From: Lachnospiraceae bacterium
GTDB lineage: Bacteria; Bacillota; Clostridia; Lachnospirales; Lachnospiraceae
DNA length: 13,899 nucleotides
Direction: 5' to 3'
Assembly: GCA_017463035.1 (NCBI GenBank)
Contig: JAFTPY010000209.1
Span: 1 to 13,899 of the forward strand
Part shown: one piece after another, positions 1-7,424 of the stretch
How the letters are laid out: every line of letters starts with the position of its first letter
Numbering within the stretch: the first letter of the stretch is position 1
Made by a program: the position numbers and the translations under genes
The notes under the pieces: model-generated
Told to the model about the DNA's origin: nothing
The model's input: the letters and a program-made list of their open reading frames with translations, nothing else
The model's database searches: none

Positions 1-2344
1 ATACAACACCTTTTTCAACATTGTTAGGGTTAAGTACCTCGATATGATAGTTAGCACCACGGTAAGAACGAGTTACCTTGAAGTCACCAAATCCCTTTGG
101 TACACAAGGATTAACCTGTAAACCGTAGTGAGTTGGGTAAAGACCAAGGATGTACTGTGAAATGTTAACGAAAGTCCAAGCAGCAGTACCCGTTAACCAG
201 CTGTTCTTAGCCTCGCCGTGGAACTTCGCATCTCTACCAGCAATCATCTGAGAGTAAACATATGGCTCTGTACGATGAATCTCGCTGATTTCCTCTGTGT
301 AAGCAGGACAAGTCTTCTGATAAATCTCAAAAGCTCTGTCACCACGACCGATTACAGTCTCAGCGATAGAAACCCAAGGATTGTTGTGGCAGAAGATACC
401 TGCATTCTCCTTATATCCTGGTGGATAAGAAGAAACCTCACCAAGCTCTAAGTGATACTTTGTATAAGCAGGCTGTAAAATCATAACACCGTACTTAGTA
501 TCAAGACGCTCCTTAACAGAGTTAAGAGCCTTCTCAGCTAGACCTTCCTTCACACCAACACCTGCTAATACGCAGAAGCCCTGTGGCTCGATGTAAATCT
601 GGCCTTCTTCACATTCCTTAGAACCAACCTTATTGCTATAAGAATCGTATGCACGAACGAACCAGTCGCCGTCCCATCCGCTCGTAAGAATAGTGTCATA
701 CATCTCGGCAACTTCTTTTCTAGCGTAAGCTGCTTCCTCTGTATCTCCCATAAGCTCGCAAAGCTGTGCATATTCTTCACCGTACTTAACGAACATACCT
801 GCAATGAATACGGATTCTGCTACCGGACCTTCACTTGGACCAAAGGTCTGGAAGGATTCACCCGGATGCTCGGAGAAGCAGTTCAGGTTAAGGCAGTCGT
901 TCCAGTCTGCACGACCGATTAACGGTAAGTTGTGCGGACCCTTGTGATTGATAATATAGTCTAAGGAACGCTTTAAGTGTTCCATTAAGGACGTTGCAAC
1001 GGACATGTCGTTATCGTACGGCACGGTCTCGTTTAAGATGGAAATGTCGCCGGTCTCGCGTACGTAAGCGGAGGTACCTGCAATGAGCCACAACGGGTCA
1101 TCGTTGAAACCGCTACCGATGTCTGCGTTACCCTTCTTGGTCAGCGGCTGATACTGATGATATGCGCTACCGTCCTGGAACTGGGTGGAAGCGATATCGA
1201 TGATACGCTCTCTTGCACGGTCCGGAATCAAATGTACGAAACCAAGGAGGTCCTGACAGGAGTCACGGAAGCCCATACCGCGGCCGATACCGGATTCGTA
1301 ATAAGAAGCGGAACGGGACATGTTAAAGGTAACCATACACTGATACTGATTCCAGATATTTACCATACGGTTTACCTTGTCGTTTTCGGAAGAAACGGTA
1401 TATTTGGACAATAACTTCTCCCAGTATGCCTTTAATTCTGCAAATGCCTTCTCAACATCCGCATCGGTCTGATAGCGGGCAAGCATTGCGTTTGCCGGCT
1501 TCTTGTTGATTACATTCGGGGACTCCCACTTTTCATCCTGCGGATTTTCGATGTAACCCAATACGAAGATGAAGGTCTTGGTCTCACCCGGATTTAAAGA
1601 AACATTAATCTGATGGGAAGCAATCGGAGACCAACCGCTTGCCATGGAATTGGTGCAGGCACCGTTTTCGATAGCTTCCGGATTTGCTGCGGAACGATAT
1701 GCGCCCAGGAATGCATCACGGCTGGTATCAAAAGCATCCACAGCAGTATTTACGGAGTAAACGGCGTAGTGGTTACGACGCTCTCTGTACTCGGTCTTGT
1801 GGAAAATGGTAGAACCTACCACTTCAACTTCACCGGTACTTAAGTTTCTTTGGAAATTCTTCATATCGTCATCCGCATTCCAAAGGCACCACTCAACGTA
1901 AGAGAAGAGCTGCAAATCCTTCTTTGTTGCGGAAGTATTGGTAAGGGTAAGCTGGCTTACCTCACAGGTATCATTCATCGGAACGAAAGTAAGAACAGAA
2001 GCCTCTACGTCGTTCTTTTTGCCGGTGAAACGGCTGTAACCGATACCGTGTCTGCACTCGTAAGCGTCAAGCTCGGTCTTGGTCGGCTGCCAACCCGGAT
2101 TCCAAACGGTGTCGCCGTCCTTTATGTAGAGGTACTTACCGTTGGTATCTGCCGGAATATCATTGTAACGATATCTGGTCAGACGAAGGAGCTTTGCATC
2201 CTTATAAAAGGTATATCCGCCGCAGGTGTTGGAAATCAGGCTGAAGAAATCGTTGCAGCCGAGATAGTTAATCCACGGAAGCGGAGTCTTAGGAGTGGTG
2301 ATTACATATTCTTTGTTTGCATCATCAAAAAAACCGAACTTCAT
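1..2344 (-). CDS. Cellobiose phosphorylase (GH94), C-terminus cut by window edge
   Basis: A 781-codon open frame reads leftwards from ATG 2344-2342 off the window edge. GH94 enzymes are usually about 800-820 residues, so only the last few tens of residues should be missing. The expected role is cytoplasmic phosphorolysis of cellobiose to alpha-glucose-1-phosphate and glucose. No signal peptide is seen (the protein begins MKFGFFDDANKEYV). Family marks are GMGFRDSCQD around residues 356-365, GRADWNDCLNL at 477-487 (the DWND block holds the GH94 general-acid aspartate), and the C-terminal runs PPGYKENAGIFCHNNPW and GRDAKFHGEAKNSWLTG. The start is set by AAGGAG eight bases upstream. The gene is divergent from a LacI regulator. 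Oddly, codon use changes abruptly between codons about 511 and 535 (see findings). A related GH94 activity, such as cellodextrin or chitobiose phosphorylase, is possible, but the motif set fits cellobiose phosphorylase best. Confidence 0.93.
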   Translation of the reverse strand, partial: MKFGFFDDANKEYVITTPKTPLPWINYLGCNDFFSLISNTCGGYTFYKDAKLLRLTRYRYNDIPADTNGKYLYIKDGDTVWNPGWQPTKTELDAYECRHGIGYSRFTGKKNDVEASVLTFVPMNDTCEVSQLTLTNTSATKKDLQLFSYVEWCLWNADDDMKNFQRNLSTGEVEVVGSTIFHKTEYRERRNHYAVYSVNTAVDAFDTSRDAFLGAYRSAANPEAIENGACTNSMASGWSPIASHQINVSLNPGETKTFIFVLGYIENPQDEKWESPNVINKKPANAMLARYQTDADVEKAFAELKAYWEKLLSKYTVSSENDKVNRMVNIWNQYQCMVTFNMSRSASYYESGIGRGMGFRDSCQDLLGFVHLIPDRARERIIDIASTQFQDGSAYHQYQPLTKKGNADIGSGFNDDPLWLIAGTSAYVRETGDISILNETVPYDNDMSVATSLMEHLKRSLDYIINHKGPHNLPLIGRADWNDCLNLNCFSEHPGESFQTFGPSEGPVAESVFIAGMFVKYGEEYAQLCELMGDTEEAAYARKEVAEMYDTILTSGWDGDWFVRAYDSYSNKVGSKECEEGQIYIEPQGFCVLAGVGVKEGLAEKALNSVKERLDTKYGVMILQPAYTKYHLELGEVSSYPPGYKENAGIFCHNNPWVSIAETVIGRGDRAFEIYQKTCPAYTEEISEIHRTEPYVYSQMIAGRDAKFHGEAKNSWLTGTAAWTFVNISQYILGLYPTHYGLQVNPCVPKGFGDFKVTRSYRGANYHIEVLNPNNVEKGVV

Positions 2345-2352
2345 AGTAGTTT

Positions 2353-2358
2353 CTCCTT
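2353..2358 (-). promoter_or_regulatory. Ribosome binding site of the cellobiose phosphorylase gene
   Basis: On the minus strand AAGGAG lies eight bases before the ATG at 2344-2342. It fixes the start of the phosphorylase frame. Confidence 0.8.
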
Positions 2359-2405
2359 TTCTTTAAAATTCTTTTCATTCTCTTTCTGAAAGGCGTAGTG
2401 TTTAG

Positions 2406-2419
2406 TTAAACGTTTAAGT
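2406..2419. promoter_or_regulatory. LacI-family/cre-like operator 1
   Basis: TTAAACGTTTAA at 2406-2417 is a perfect 12-base palindrome with the central CG typical of LacI-family operators. The 12-base word AAACGTTTAAGT (2408-2419) recurs identically at 2597-2608. It lies about 30-40 bases downstream of the predicted leftward start point, so a bound repressor would act as a roadblock on the phosphorylase transcript. It matches the CcpA cre consensus at only about 10 of 14 positions, so the local LacI protein is the preferred binder, although CcpA cannot be excluded. Confidence 0.65.
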
Positions 2420-2456
2420 TCAAATAAAACCTAACTTTTCGCTTGCCTTTATCTGC

Positions 2457-2485
2457 ATTATACACGAGGGAAAAAGAAAATGCAA
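2457..2485 (-). promoter_or_regulatory. Sigma-A promoter for cellobiose phosphorylase
   Basis: On the minus strand the -35 box TTGCAT (2485-2480), a 17-base spacer and a perfect -10 box TATAAT (2462-2457) can be read. Transcription would start near 2450 and leave a leader of about 105 bases before the ATG. Operator 1 lies inside that leader. Confidence 0.75.
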
Positions 2486-2557
2486 CCGTCAAATAAAAAA
2501 TATGGCAAAAAAATGACAAATAAGGCAATCGGATAATAAATATTAACAAAAACAAGC

Positions 2558-2586
2558 TTGCAAAACCAGGAAAAATGGGGTATGAT
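2558..2586 (+). promoter_or_regulatory. Sigma-A promoter for lacI
   Basis: The -35 box is TTGCAA (2558-2563), the spacer is 17 bases, and the -10 box is TATGAT (2581-2586). The start point would be near 2593, immediately before operator 2, which suggests autorepression. Confidence 0.72.
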
Positions 2587-2594
2587 TTAGTTGC

Positions 2595-2608
2595 GAAAAC
2601 GTTTAAGT
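2595..2608. promoter_or_regulatory. LacI-family/cre-like operator 2
   Basis: The site GAAAACGTTTAAGT contains the palindrome AAACGTTT and the same 12-base word found at operator 1. It sits at about +2 to +15 of the predicted lacI transcript. The two sites are 189 bases apart and face the same way, so one regulator could control both divergent genes, perhaps with looping. Confidence 0.65.
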
Positions 2609-2671
2609 AAATGCGTATAAAGTGTAGGATTATAAATTTACTAATATTTATTTGGAAACGAGGAATGTAAT

Positions 2672-3682
2672 ATGGCATCGATGAAGGATATTTCCGAATT
2701 ATGCGGGGTAAGTATCGCAACGGTAAGTAAGGCATTAAATGATCAAAGCGATATCGGAGAGGAGACCAGAGTACGGATTAAACAGGTGGCAACGGAGTTG
2801 GGGTATTTCCCGAATTCTTCCGCCAGAGCATTGAAAACGAAGCGTACCTATAATCTGGGAGTACTGTTTGTGGACGAGGCTCAGAGCGGTTTGACCCATG
2901 ACTATTTTGCCAATGTGTTAAACAGCTTTAAGAAGGTTGCGGAGGAGAAGGGCTATGACATTACCTTTATCAGTGCGGGAAACGGTGACGGGAAACGGAT
3001 GAGCTATTTGGAACGTTGCAGATACCGTGGGTTTGACGGCGTGGTCATTGCCTGTGTGGACTTTGAAAATCCGGAGGTGGAAGAACTGGTAAAGAGCGAT
3101 ATTCCGCTGGTAACCATCGACCACAGCTTTTACGGAAGAGCAGCGGTAATTTCCGATAACGTAACCGGGATGAAGGAATTGCTTACTTATGTTATCGGAC
3201 AAGGACATAAAAAGATAGCTTATATTCACGGTGCGGATTCTGCGGTTACGAAAAATCGTCTTTCTTCTTTCTTTAAAACTGCGGAAGAACTGGGAATTGC
3301 AGTGCCGGATGAGTATATAAAGGAAGCGGCTTATCGAAGTACGAAGGAGGCGGGAACGGTGACAAAGGAGCTGCTGGAACTTAAAAATCCGCCGACTTGC
3401 ATTTTGTATCCGGATGACTTCTCCTGCTTCGGAGGAATGAATGTAATTAGGGAAAAAGGGCTTCGGATTCCGGAGGATGTTTCCGTGGCGGGCTACGACG
3501 GGCTGCGTATCGGCAGGCATATCGAACCGAAGCTGACCACCTTGCGTCAGGATACGGACGCCATCGGAGAAGAAGCGGCAAAGAAGCTGATTGACCTGAT
3601 TGAAAGACCGAAAACAACGATTATAGAACAAATTGTAATCGGCGGTGAGGTATACGAAGGCAAGACGGTAAGGAAGCTGTAA
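2672..3682 (+). CDS. LacI-family transcriptional regulator
   Basis: This 336-residue protein has the usual LacI-family length. Residues 1-55 form the helix-turn-helix and hinge region (MKDISELCGVSIATVSKALND, then NSSARALKTKRT). Residues about 60-336 are a periplasmic-binding-protein-like sugar sensor, with marks such as LGVLFVDE, GFDGVVIACV, QGHKKIAYIHG and the C-terminal DVSVAGYDG and LTTLRQD. The ATG at 2672 follows AGGAA with a six-base gap; an in-frame ATG three codons later (2681) is less well placed. It is divergent from the cellobiose phosphorylase, and operator-like palindromes lie at both promoters, so it most likely represses that gene and itself in response to cellobiose or a derivative. 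The effector is inferred from the neighbour, not seen in the protein. Confidence 0.92.
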   Translation: MASMKDISELCGVSIATVSKALNDQSDIGEETRVRIKQVATELGYFPNSSARALKTKRTYNLGVLFVDEAQSGLTHDYFANVLNSFKKVAEEKGYDITFISAGNGDGKRMSYLERCRYRGFDGVVIACVDFENPEVEELVKSDIPLVTIDHSFYGRAAVISDNVTGMKELLTYVIGQGHKKIAYIHGADSAVTKNRLSSFFKTAEELGIAVPDEYIKEAAYRSTKEAGTVTKELLELKNPPTCILYPDDFSCFGGMNVIREKGLRIPEDVSVAGYDGLRIGRHIEPKLTTLRQDTDAIGEEAAKKLIDLIERPKTTIIEQIVIGGEVYEGKTVRKL

Positions 3683-3745
3683 GCCGGATACAGTATGCGG
3701 TTCGGTGGGCAAATAACAGAAAATCAACGGGACTTAAAAAAGTTA

Positions 3746-3774
3746 TCGACAATCGGTTAAAAATAGGGTATTAT
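3746..3774 (+). promoter_or_regulatory. Sigma-A promoter for the epimerase-like gene
   Basis: The -35 box is TCGACA (3746-3751, one mismatch), the spacer is 17 bases, and the -10 box is TATTAT (3769-3774). It lies in the 153-base gap after lacI. No clear terminator follows lacI, so read-through is also possible. Confidence 0.65.
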
Positions 3775-3835
3775 TGTAATATGAACATGAGTTGTTTGCA
3801 GATTACGCAAACGGACAGATATAAGGAGGTATTTT

Positions 3836-4855
3836 ATGAAGGTTCTTTTTATCGGCGGAACAGGCACAATCAGTATGGCAATTACGAAAAAACTGGCAGA
3901 GACGGATTGCGAGTTGTACTTATTCAATCGTGGTTCGAGAAATGAATCATTACCAAAAAATATTCACATTATTAGGGGCGATATTAATAATGAGGCGGAA
4001 GCGGCAGAGCTTTTGAAAGATTACACCTTTGATGTGGTATGTGATTTTATCGGGTTCGGAAAAGGACAGGTAGAACGGGATTACCGCCTGTTTGCGGGCA
4101 AGACGAAGCAGTATATGTACATCAGTTCCGCATCGGCCTATCATAAGCCGTGCAAATCCCATGTGATTACGGAGGGGACCACCCTTGCCAATCCGTATTG
4201 GGAGTATTCCAGGAATAAAATTGTATGCGAAGAGTATTTGATGCAGATGTATCGTGAGAACGGCTTCCCGGTAACGATTATCCGCCCGAGTCATACCTAC
4301 GACGAACGCTCCATTCCGCTGGGAGTACACGGAGACAAGGGAAGTTGGCAGGTGGTGAAGCGTATGCTTTCCGGTAAGCCGGTGATTATTCACGGGGACG
4401 GAACTTCTCTTTGGACCATGACCCACAACAGTGATTTTGCCAAGGCTTTTATCGGACTTATGGGCAATCCGCATGCCATCGGCGAGGTGTTCCAGATTAC
4501 ATCGGACGAGACCCTTACCTGGAATCAGATTTATCAAACCATTGCGGATGTGTTGGGTGTCCCGTTCCGGCCGTACTATGTTTCTTCCGCATTTTTGGCG
4601 GAGGCGGGACCTTATGACTTTACGGGAAGTCTGTTGGGAGATAAGGCCTGCTCTGTTGTTTTTGATAATACAAAGGTAAAGCGTGCGGTGCCGGATTTTG
4701 TGCCGACAGTGCGGTTTGAAGACGGCGTAAGACGTGTCATCGAGAATGTAAAAGCTCATCCGGAGCTCCAGATCGAGGATCCGGAATTTGATGCCTGGTG
4801 TGACCGGGTAATCGAAGTGCAGGAGGAAGCGAAGGCAAAGCTTCAGAAGAAATAA
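3836..4855 (+). CDS. NAD-dependent epimerase/dehydratase family protein (extended SDR)
   Basis: This 339-residue protein begins with a Rossmann nucleotide-binding loop, KVLFIGGTGTISMAI, with GGTGTIS at residues 7-13. The catalytic YxxxK motif is YSRNK (Y124, K128), preceded by YISSASAYH around 95-103. The run TIIRPSHTYDERSIP (about 147-161) is the sugar-nucleotide loop region, and HNSDFAKAF marks the C-terminal part seen in epimerase-like SDRs. The loop differs from the classic GxxGxxG of GalE, so this belongs with the atypical extended SDRs. The substrate is unknown; a sugar nucleotide or other sugar derivative is plausible. AAGGAGG at 3823-3829, six bases before the ATG, fixes the start. 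It sits between lacI and azlC with its own promoter. No LacI operator copy was seen in front of it, so membership of the cellobiose regulon is unproven. Confidence 0.85.
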   Translation: MKVLFIGGTGTISMAITKKLAETDCELYLFNRGSRNESLPKNIHIIRGDINNEAEAAELLKDYTFDVVCDFIGFGKGQVERDYRLFAGKTKQYMYISSASAYHKPCKSHVITEGTTLANPYWEYSRNKIVCEEYLMQMYRENGFPVTIIRPSHTYDERSIPLGVHGDKGSWQVVKRMLSGKPVIIHGDGTSLWTMTHNSDFAKAFIGLMGNPHAIGEVFQITSDETLTWNQIYQTIADVLGVPFRPYYVSSAFLAEAGPYDFTGSLLGDKACSVVFDNTKVKRAVPDFVPTVRFEDGVRRVIENVKAHPELQIEDPEFDAWCDRVIEVQEEAKAKLQKK

Positions 4856-4871
4856 GAATTACAAAACGGTT

Positions 4872-4899
4872 GCCACCATGCCTTTCCGGGTGCGGTGGC
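4872..4899 (+). other. Hairpin between epimerase-like gene and azlC
   Basis: GCCACC (4872-4877) pairs with GGTGGC (4894-4899) around a 16-base loop. No run of T follows, so it is not a convincing intrinsic terminator. It ends 11 bases before the azlC ribosome binding site and could weakly affect read-through or translation. Confidence 0.35.
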
Positions 4900-4922
4900 G
4901 CCTTTGGTTGAAGGAGGACGTT

Positions 4923-5663
4923 ATGTCTGTGAAAGGGAAGAGAGAAGAAAGTGAGAAAAGGAAGCACGTCATCAAAAGGTCGTTTCTGACGGCATTTCCG
5001 AAAACGATTCCGATTATGACGGGCTTTTTGTTTCTTGGAATGTCCTACGGGCTCTATATGAAGGTATCCGGTTTTTTCTTTGTGTATCCCCTTTGCATGA
5101 GTATGGTGATTTTCGGAGGTTCCCTGGAATTTGTGGCGGTTACGATGCTGTTGGGGAGCTTTGCTCCCTTACAGACCTTTGTTATGGCCCTTATGATTCA
5201 GGCAAGACATCTGTTTTACGGAATTACGTTATTGGAGAAGTATAAAGGGACCGGATGGAAAAAGCCGTATCTGATTTTCGGTATGTGTGACGAGAGCTTT
5301 TCCATCAATTGCTCCACGGAAGTACCGGAGGGGGCGGATACGGGCTGGTTTTATTTTTTTGTAACCCTTCTGAATCAGTTTTACTGGGTAGCGGGGGCTA
5401 CGCTGGGAGGGATTCTGGGCTCTTTCCTTACCTTTAATACGGAGGGGCTGGACTTTGTTATGACTGCAATGTTTGTAGTGATTTTTTTGGAGCAATGGTT
5501 AAAAGAAAAGAAGCATTATACTGCGTTAATCGGAGTGCTGGCATCGGCGGTGTGTCTTCTGGTTTTCGGGGCAGATTCTTTTTTGATTCCTACCATGGCT
5601 TGTATTTTATGCCTGCTTACGGTGTTCCGGAAGCCTATTGAGAAAGCAGGTGGGTTATCGTGA
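4923..5663 (+). CDS. azlC: AzlC family branched-chain amino acid exporter, large subunit
   Basis: This 246-residue, very hydrophobic membrane protein has the usual AzlC size. Family marks are GFLFLGMSYGLYM (about 34-46), FGGSLEF (64-70), QARHLFYG (93-100), MCDESFSIN (121-129) and GLDFVMTAMFVVIFLEQ (175-191). AzlC works with the small partner AzlD to export branched-chain amino acids and analogues (as in Bacillus azaleucine resistance); other amino acids are possible. The chosen start is ATG 4923, which has AAGGAGG at 4911-4917 five bases upstream. The upstream in-frame ATG at 4878 would add 15 residues, has no ribosome site and begins inside a hairpin. The tail overlaps azlD by four bases, indicating translational coupling. 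The N-terminal ~18 residues are highly charged and cytoplasmic. Confidence 0.9.
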   Translation: MSVKGKREESEKRKHVIKRSFLTAFPKTIPIMTGFLFLGMSYGLYMKVSGFFFVYPLCMSMVIFGGSLEFVAVTMLLGSFAPLQTFVMALMIQARHLFYGITLLEKYKGTGWKKPYLIFGMCDESFSINCSTEVPEGADTGWFYFFVTLLNQFYWVAGATLGGILGSFLTFNTEGLDFVMTAMFVVIFLEQWLKEKKHYTALIGVLASAVCLLVFGADSFLIPTMACILCLLTVFRKPIEKAGGLS

Positions 5664-5986
5664 CGCTTACCGAGGAAATTTTGACGATCGGTCTTTGTGC
5701 GGTGGCAACCATGCTTACCCGTTTCCTGCCGTTTTTGGTGTTCCGGGCGGATAAGCCGACACCGAAGTATATCCGGTATTTGGGAAAGGCGTTACCGGCG
5801 GCGATTTTCGGAATGCTTGTGGTCTATTGTCTCAAAAATGTAGATGTGACTGCCGGTACCCACGGATTGCCGGAGTTGATTTCGGTTGTGCGTGTTGCGG
5901 GACTTCATCTGTGGAAGCGGAATATGCTGCTGTCTATCGGCGGAGGCACGGTATGTTATATGTTGCTGATGCAATGTGTTTTCTGA
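5660..5986 (+). CDS. azlD: AzlD family branched-chain amino acid exporter, small subunit
   Basis: This 108-residue membrane protein starts at a GTG that overlaps the azlC stop codon (GTGA at 5660-5663). An AGGTGGG-like ribosome site lies just upstream. It has three to four hydrophobic segments. Family marks are MLTRFLPFLVF (about 18-28), LGKALPAAIFGMLVVYCL (about 41-58) and HLWKRNMLLSIGGGTVCYM near the C-terminus. It is the required small partner of AzlC in the export complex. The pair is transcribed with, or just downstream of, the epimerase-like gene. Confidence 0.9.
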   Translation: MTLTEEILTIGLCAVATMLTRFLPFLVFRADKPTPKYIRYLGKALPAAIFGMLVVYCLKNVDVTAGTHGLPELISVVRVAGLHLWKRNMLLSIGGGTVCYMLLMQCVF

Positions 5987-5997
5987 CGAAAACATGT
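5974..5997 (+). other. Hairpin over the azlD stop codon
   Basis: TGTTTTC (5977-5983) pairs with GAAAACA (5988-5994) around the loop TGAC, which contains most of the TGA stop (5984-5986). Three more pairs, two of them wobble, extend the stem. It lacks a following T-run, so it may protect the 3' end rather than terminate transcription. Confidence 0.35.
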
Positions 5998-6015
5998 GAA
6001 ATCTTACGGAAACTG

Positions 6016-6044
6016 TGGAAAACGGTCCGATTTTGTGTTATAAT
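6016..6044 (+). promoter_or_regulatory. Sigma-A promoter for the HD-GYP gene
   Basis: The -35 box is TGGAAA (6016-6021, four of six), the spacer is 17 bases, and the -10 box is a perfect TATAAT (6039-6044). The leader is about 65 bases long. Confidence 0.65.
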
Positions 6045-6116
6045 TAAAGTAAAATAGTGATAGGGTAAGGATCGATTTTGTGCTTTTTGGAGGATGAAAG
6101 CAGGAGGTGATATGCC

Positions 6117-7424
6117 ATGTTACACTACAAATTGCAAATAGGTTGTATGGTAATCGTGCTGTTGGTTCTTGTATTATATTTCCGTGAACGTCATGAGCAG
6201 AAGAATGTAAAGCGTATGATGTGTTTTGAACGTTTGCTCATTTTCTCCCTGCTTTATTTTGTACTGGATATCGTGACGGTATATACGGTAAATCATTTGG
6301 ATACGGTACCGGTTCTTGTGAATAATAGTTTGCATTTGATTTATATGTGGGTAATTGACCGATGCCTGCTGGATGTGTTCCTGTATGTGGCAACGATGCT
6401 GGAGGTTCCGATTACGACAAACAAATGGAAGAGGCTTGCGTTTTTACCGCATTATGCGGGGAGCCTTTTTATGATGCTTACCATATCGAGGATTGAGTAT
6501 GTCGAAGGGGCGATATCCAATTATTCTATGGGACTTCCGGTTATTACCTGTTATTTGATGGTAATCTATTATTTGTGTCTGGCTTACTATGTATGGAAAA
6601 AGCATAAAGATAATCTGCCGAAGCGTTCCAGGGTAAACTTTTTGGTTTGTTTTCCGGTATTTGTGGGGGCAATTGTAATTCAAATGATTTTCCCGGATGC
6701 GCTGATTACCTCTCTGGCGATTACTTCTATCATTTTAGTGGCGTATTGTGCGATGGAGAATGCGGCAAGCTGTGAGTTGATCCAGTATCATGAGGAAGTG
6801 ATTTACGCCTTTGCGGATGTCATTGAGGGCCGTGACGGCAGTACCGGCGAACATGTAAAGCGTACGGTAGCTTATGTAGGGATTATTGTGGATGCATTAA
6901 AGGAAAACGGCATTTATACGGAATATCTCGATAACGAATATCTGGATTTTCTGTTGAGAGCAGCGCCGATGCATGATTTCGGTAAGATTGCGGTAACGGA
7001 TACGGTGCTGCAAAAGCCGGGACGTCTGACATCGGATGAATACGAAGTAATGAAAACGCATACCGTAAGAGGTGCGGATATGATAAAGACCAGTCTGGCA
7101 TCGTTGGAGGAGCCGGACTATATTACAATCGCATGGCAGGTGGCACGTCATCACCATGAGCGTTGGGACGGTTCCGGATATCCGGACGGTTTGTACGGAG
7201 AAAAGATTCCGCTTTGTGCCCGTGTGGTTGCGGTGGCGGATGTGTTTGATGCGGTATCTCAGGACCGCTGTTACCGCGGAGCAATGTCTCTGGATGAGTC
7301 CTTTGCGATTATCGAACAGGGAGCGGGTACCCAGTTTGATCCGTTGATTGCGAAGGTTTTCCTACAGATGAGAGACAAGGTAGAGGCGGTATTTTATCAG
7401 TTTCAGGAGGGAAACAATGGTTAA
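6117..7424 (+). CDS. Membrane-anchored HD-GYP domain protein (cyclic-di-GMP phosphodiesterase type)
   Basis: This protein has 435 residues. The first ~212 hold six to seven hydrophobic segments (about 6-22, 39-58, 68-93, 106-123, 139-160, 173-191, 196-211), resembling seven-helix sensor input domains. The cytoplasmic part from about 225 is an HD-GYP domain: GEH at 244-246, MHDFGK at 285-290, the H315 helix, HHHERWDGSGYP at 345-356, and ARVVAVADVFDAV at 368-380. All metal-binding HD residues and the GYP signature are present, so it is probably active on cyclic-di-GMP or a related dinucleotide. No GGDEF or response-regulator domain is present. ATG 6117 lies nine bases after AGGAGG (6102-6107); a nearer ATG at 6112 is out of frame and soon stops. 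The last eight bases overlap the Dabb gene. The signal sensed by the membrane part is unknown. Confidence 0.9.
   Translation: MLHYKLQIGCMVIVLLVLVLYFRERHEQKNVKRMMCFERLLIFSLLYFVLDIVTVYTVNHLDTVPVLVNNSLHLIYMWVIDRCLLDVFLYVATMLEVPITTNKWKRLAFLPHYAGSLFMMLTISRIEYVEGAISNYSMGLPVITCYLMVIYYLCLAYYVWKKHKDNLPKRSRVNFLVCFPVFVGAIVIQMIFPDALITSLAITSIILVAYCAMENAASCELIQYHEEVIYAFADVIEGRDGSTGEHVKRTVAYVGIIVDALKENGIYTEYLDNEYLDFLLRAAPMHDFGKIAVTDTVLQKPGRLTSDEYEVMKTHTVRGADMIKTSLASLEEPDYITIAWQVARHHHERWDGSGYPDGLYGEKIPLCARVVAVADVFDAVSQDRCYRGAMSLDESFAIIEQGAGTQFDPLIAKVFLQMRDKVEAVFYQFQEGNNG

Larger units (their letters stand above)
2345..2671. other. Divergent regulatory gap between GH94 gene and lacI
   Basis: This 327-base AT-rich gap holds no convincing gene. 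From left to right it contains the phosphorylase ribosome binding site, a first LacI/cre-like operator, the leftward promoter, an A-rich middle (about 2490-2555) with nothing recognisable, the rightward lacI promoter, a second operator, and the lacI ribosome binding site (AGGAA at 2661-2665). Confidence 0.8.

Noticed and set aside
1850..2389. A 179-codon open frame on the plus strand opposite the phosphorylase gene
   Set aside because: It lies antisense within a clear GH94 coding region, has no ribosome binding site and resembles no family; it is a frame shadow.
2406..2735. A leftward 109-codon open frame across the regulatory gap
   Set aside because: It covers both promoters and the operators, begins inside lacI, and its translation is a low-complexity product of AT-rich DNA.
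2918..3727. A 269-codon open frame on the minus strand opposite lacI
   Set aside because: The plus-strand protein is an unmistakable LacI regulator; the antisense translation has no recognisable domain and no start signal.
3950..4759. A 269-codon open frame on the minus strand opposite the epimerase-like gene
   Set aside because: It is antisense to a convincing SDR with intact motifs, and the translation shows no family pattern.
4878..4922. A 15-residue N-terminal extension of AzlC from ATG 4878
   Set aside because: There is no ribosome site before 4878, whereas AAGGAGG sits at ideal distance before 4923; the added residues do not look like AzlC.
6094..6141. A 15-residue leader peptide frame before the HD-GYP gene
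   Set aside because: Its ATG directly abuts a GGAGG with no spacing, and no run of regulatory codons or attenuator hairpin follows.
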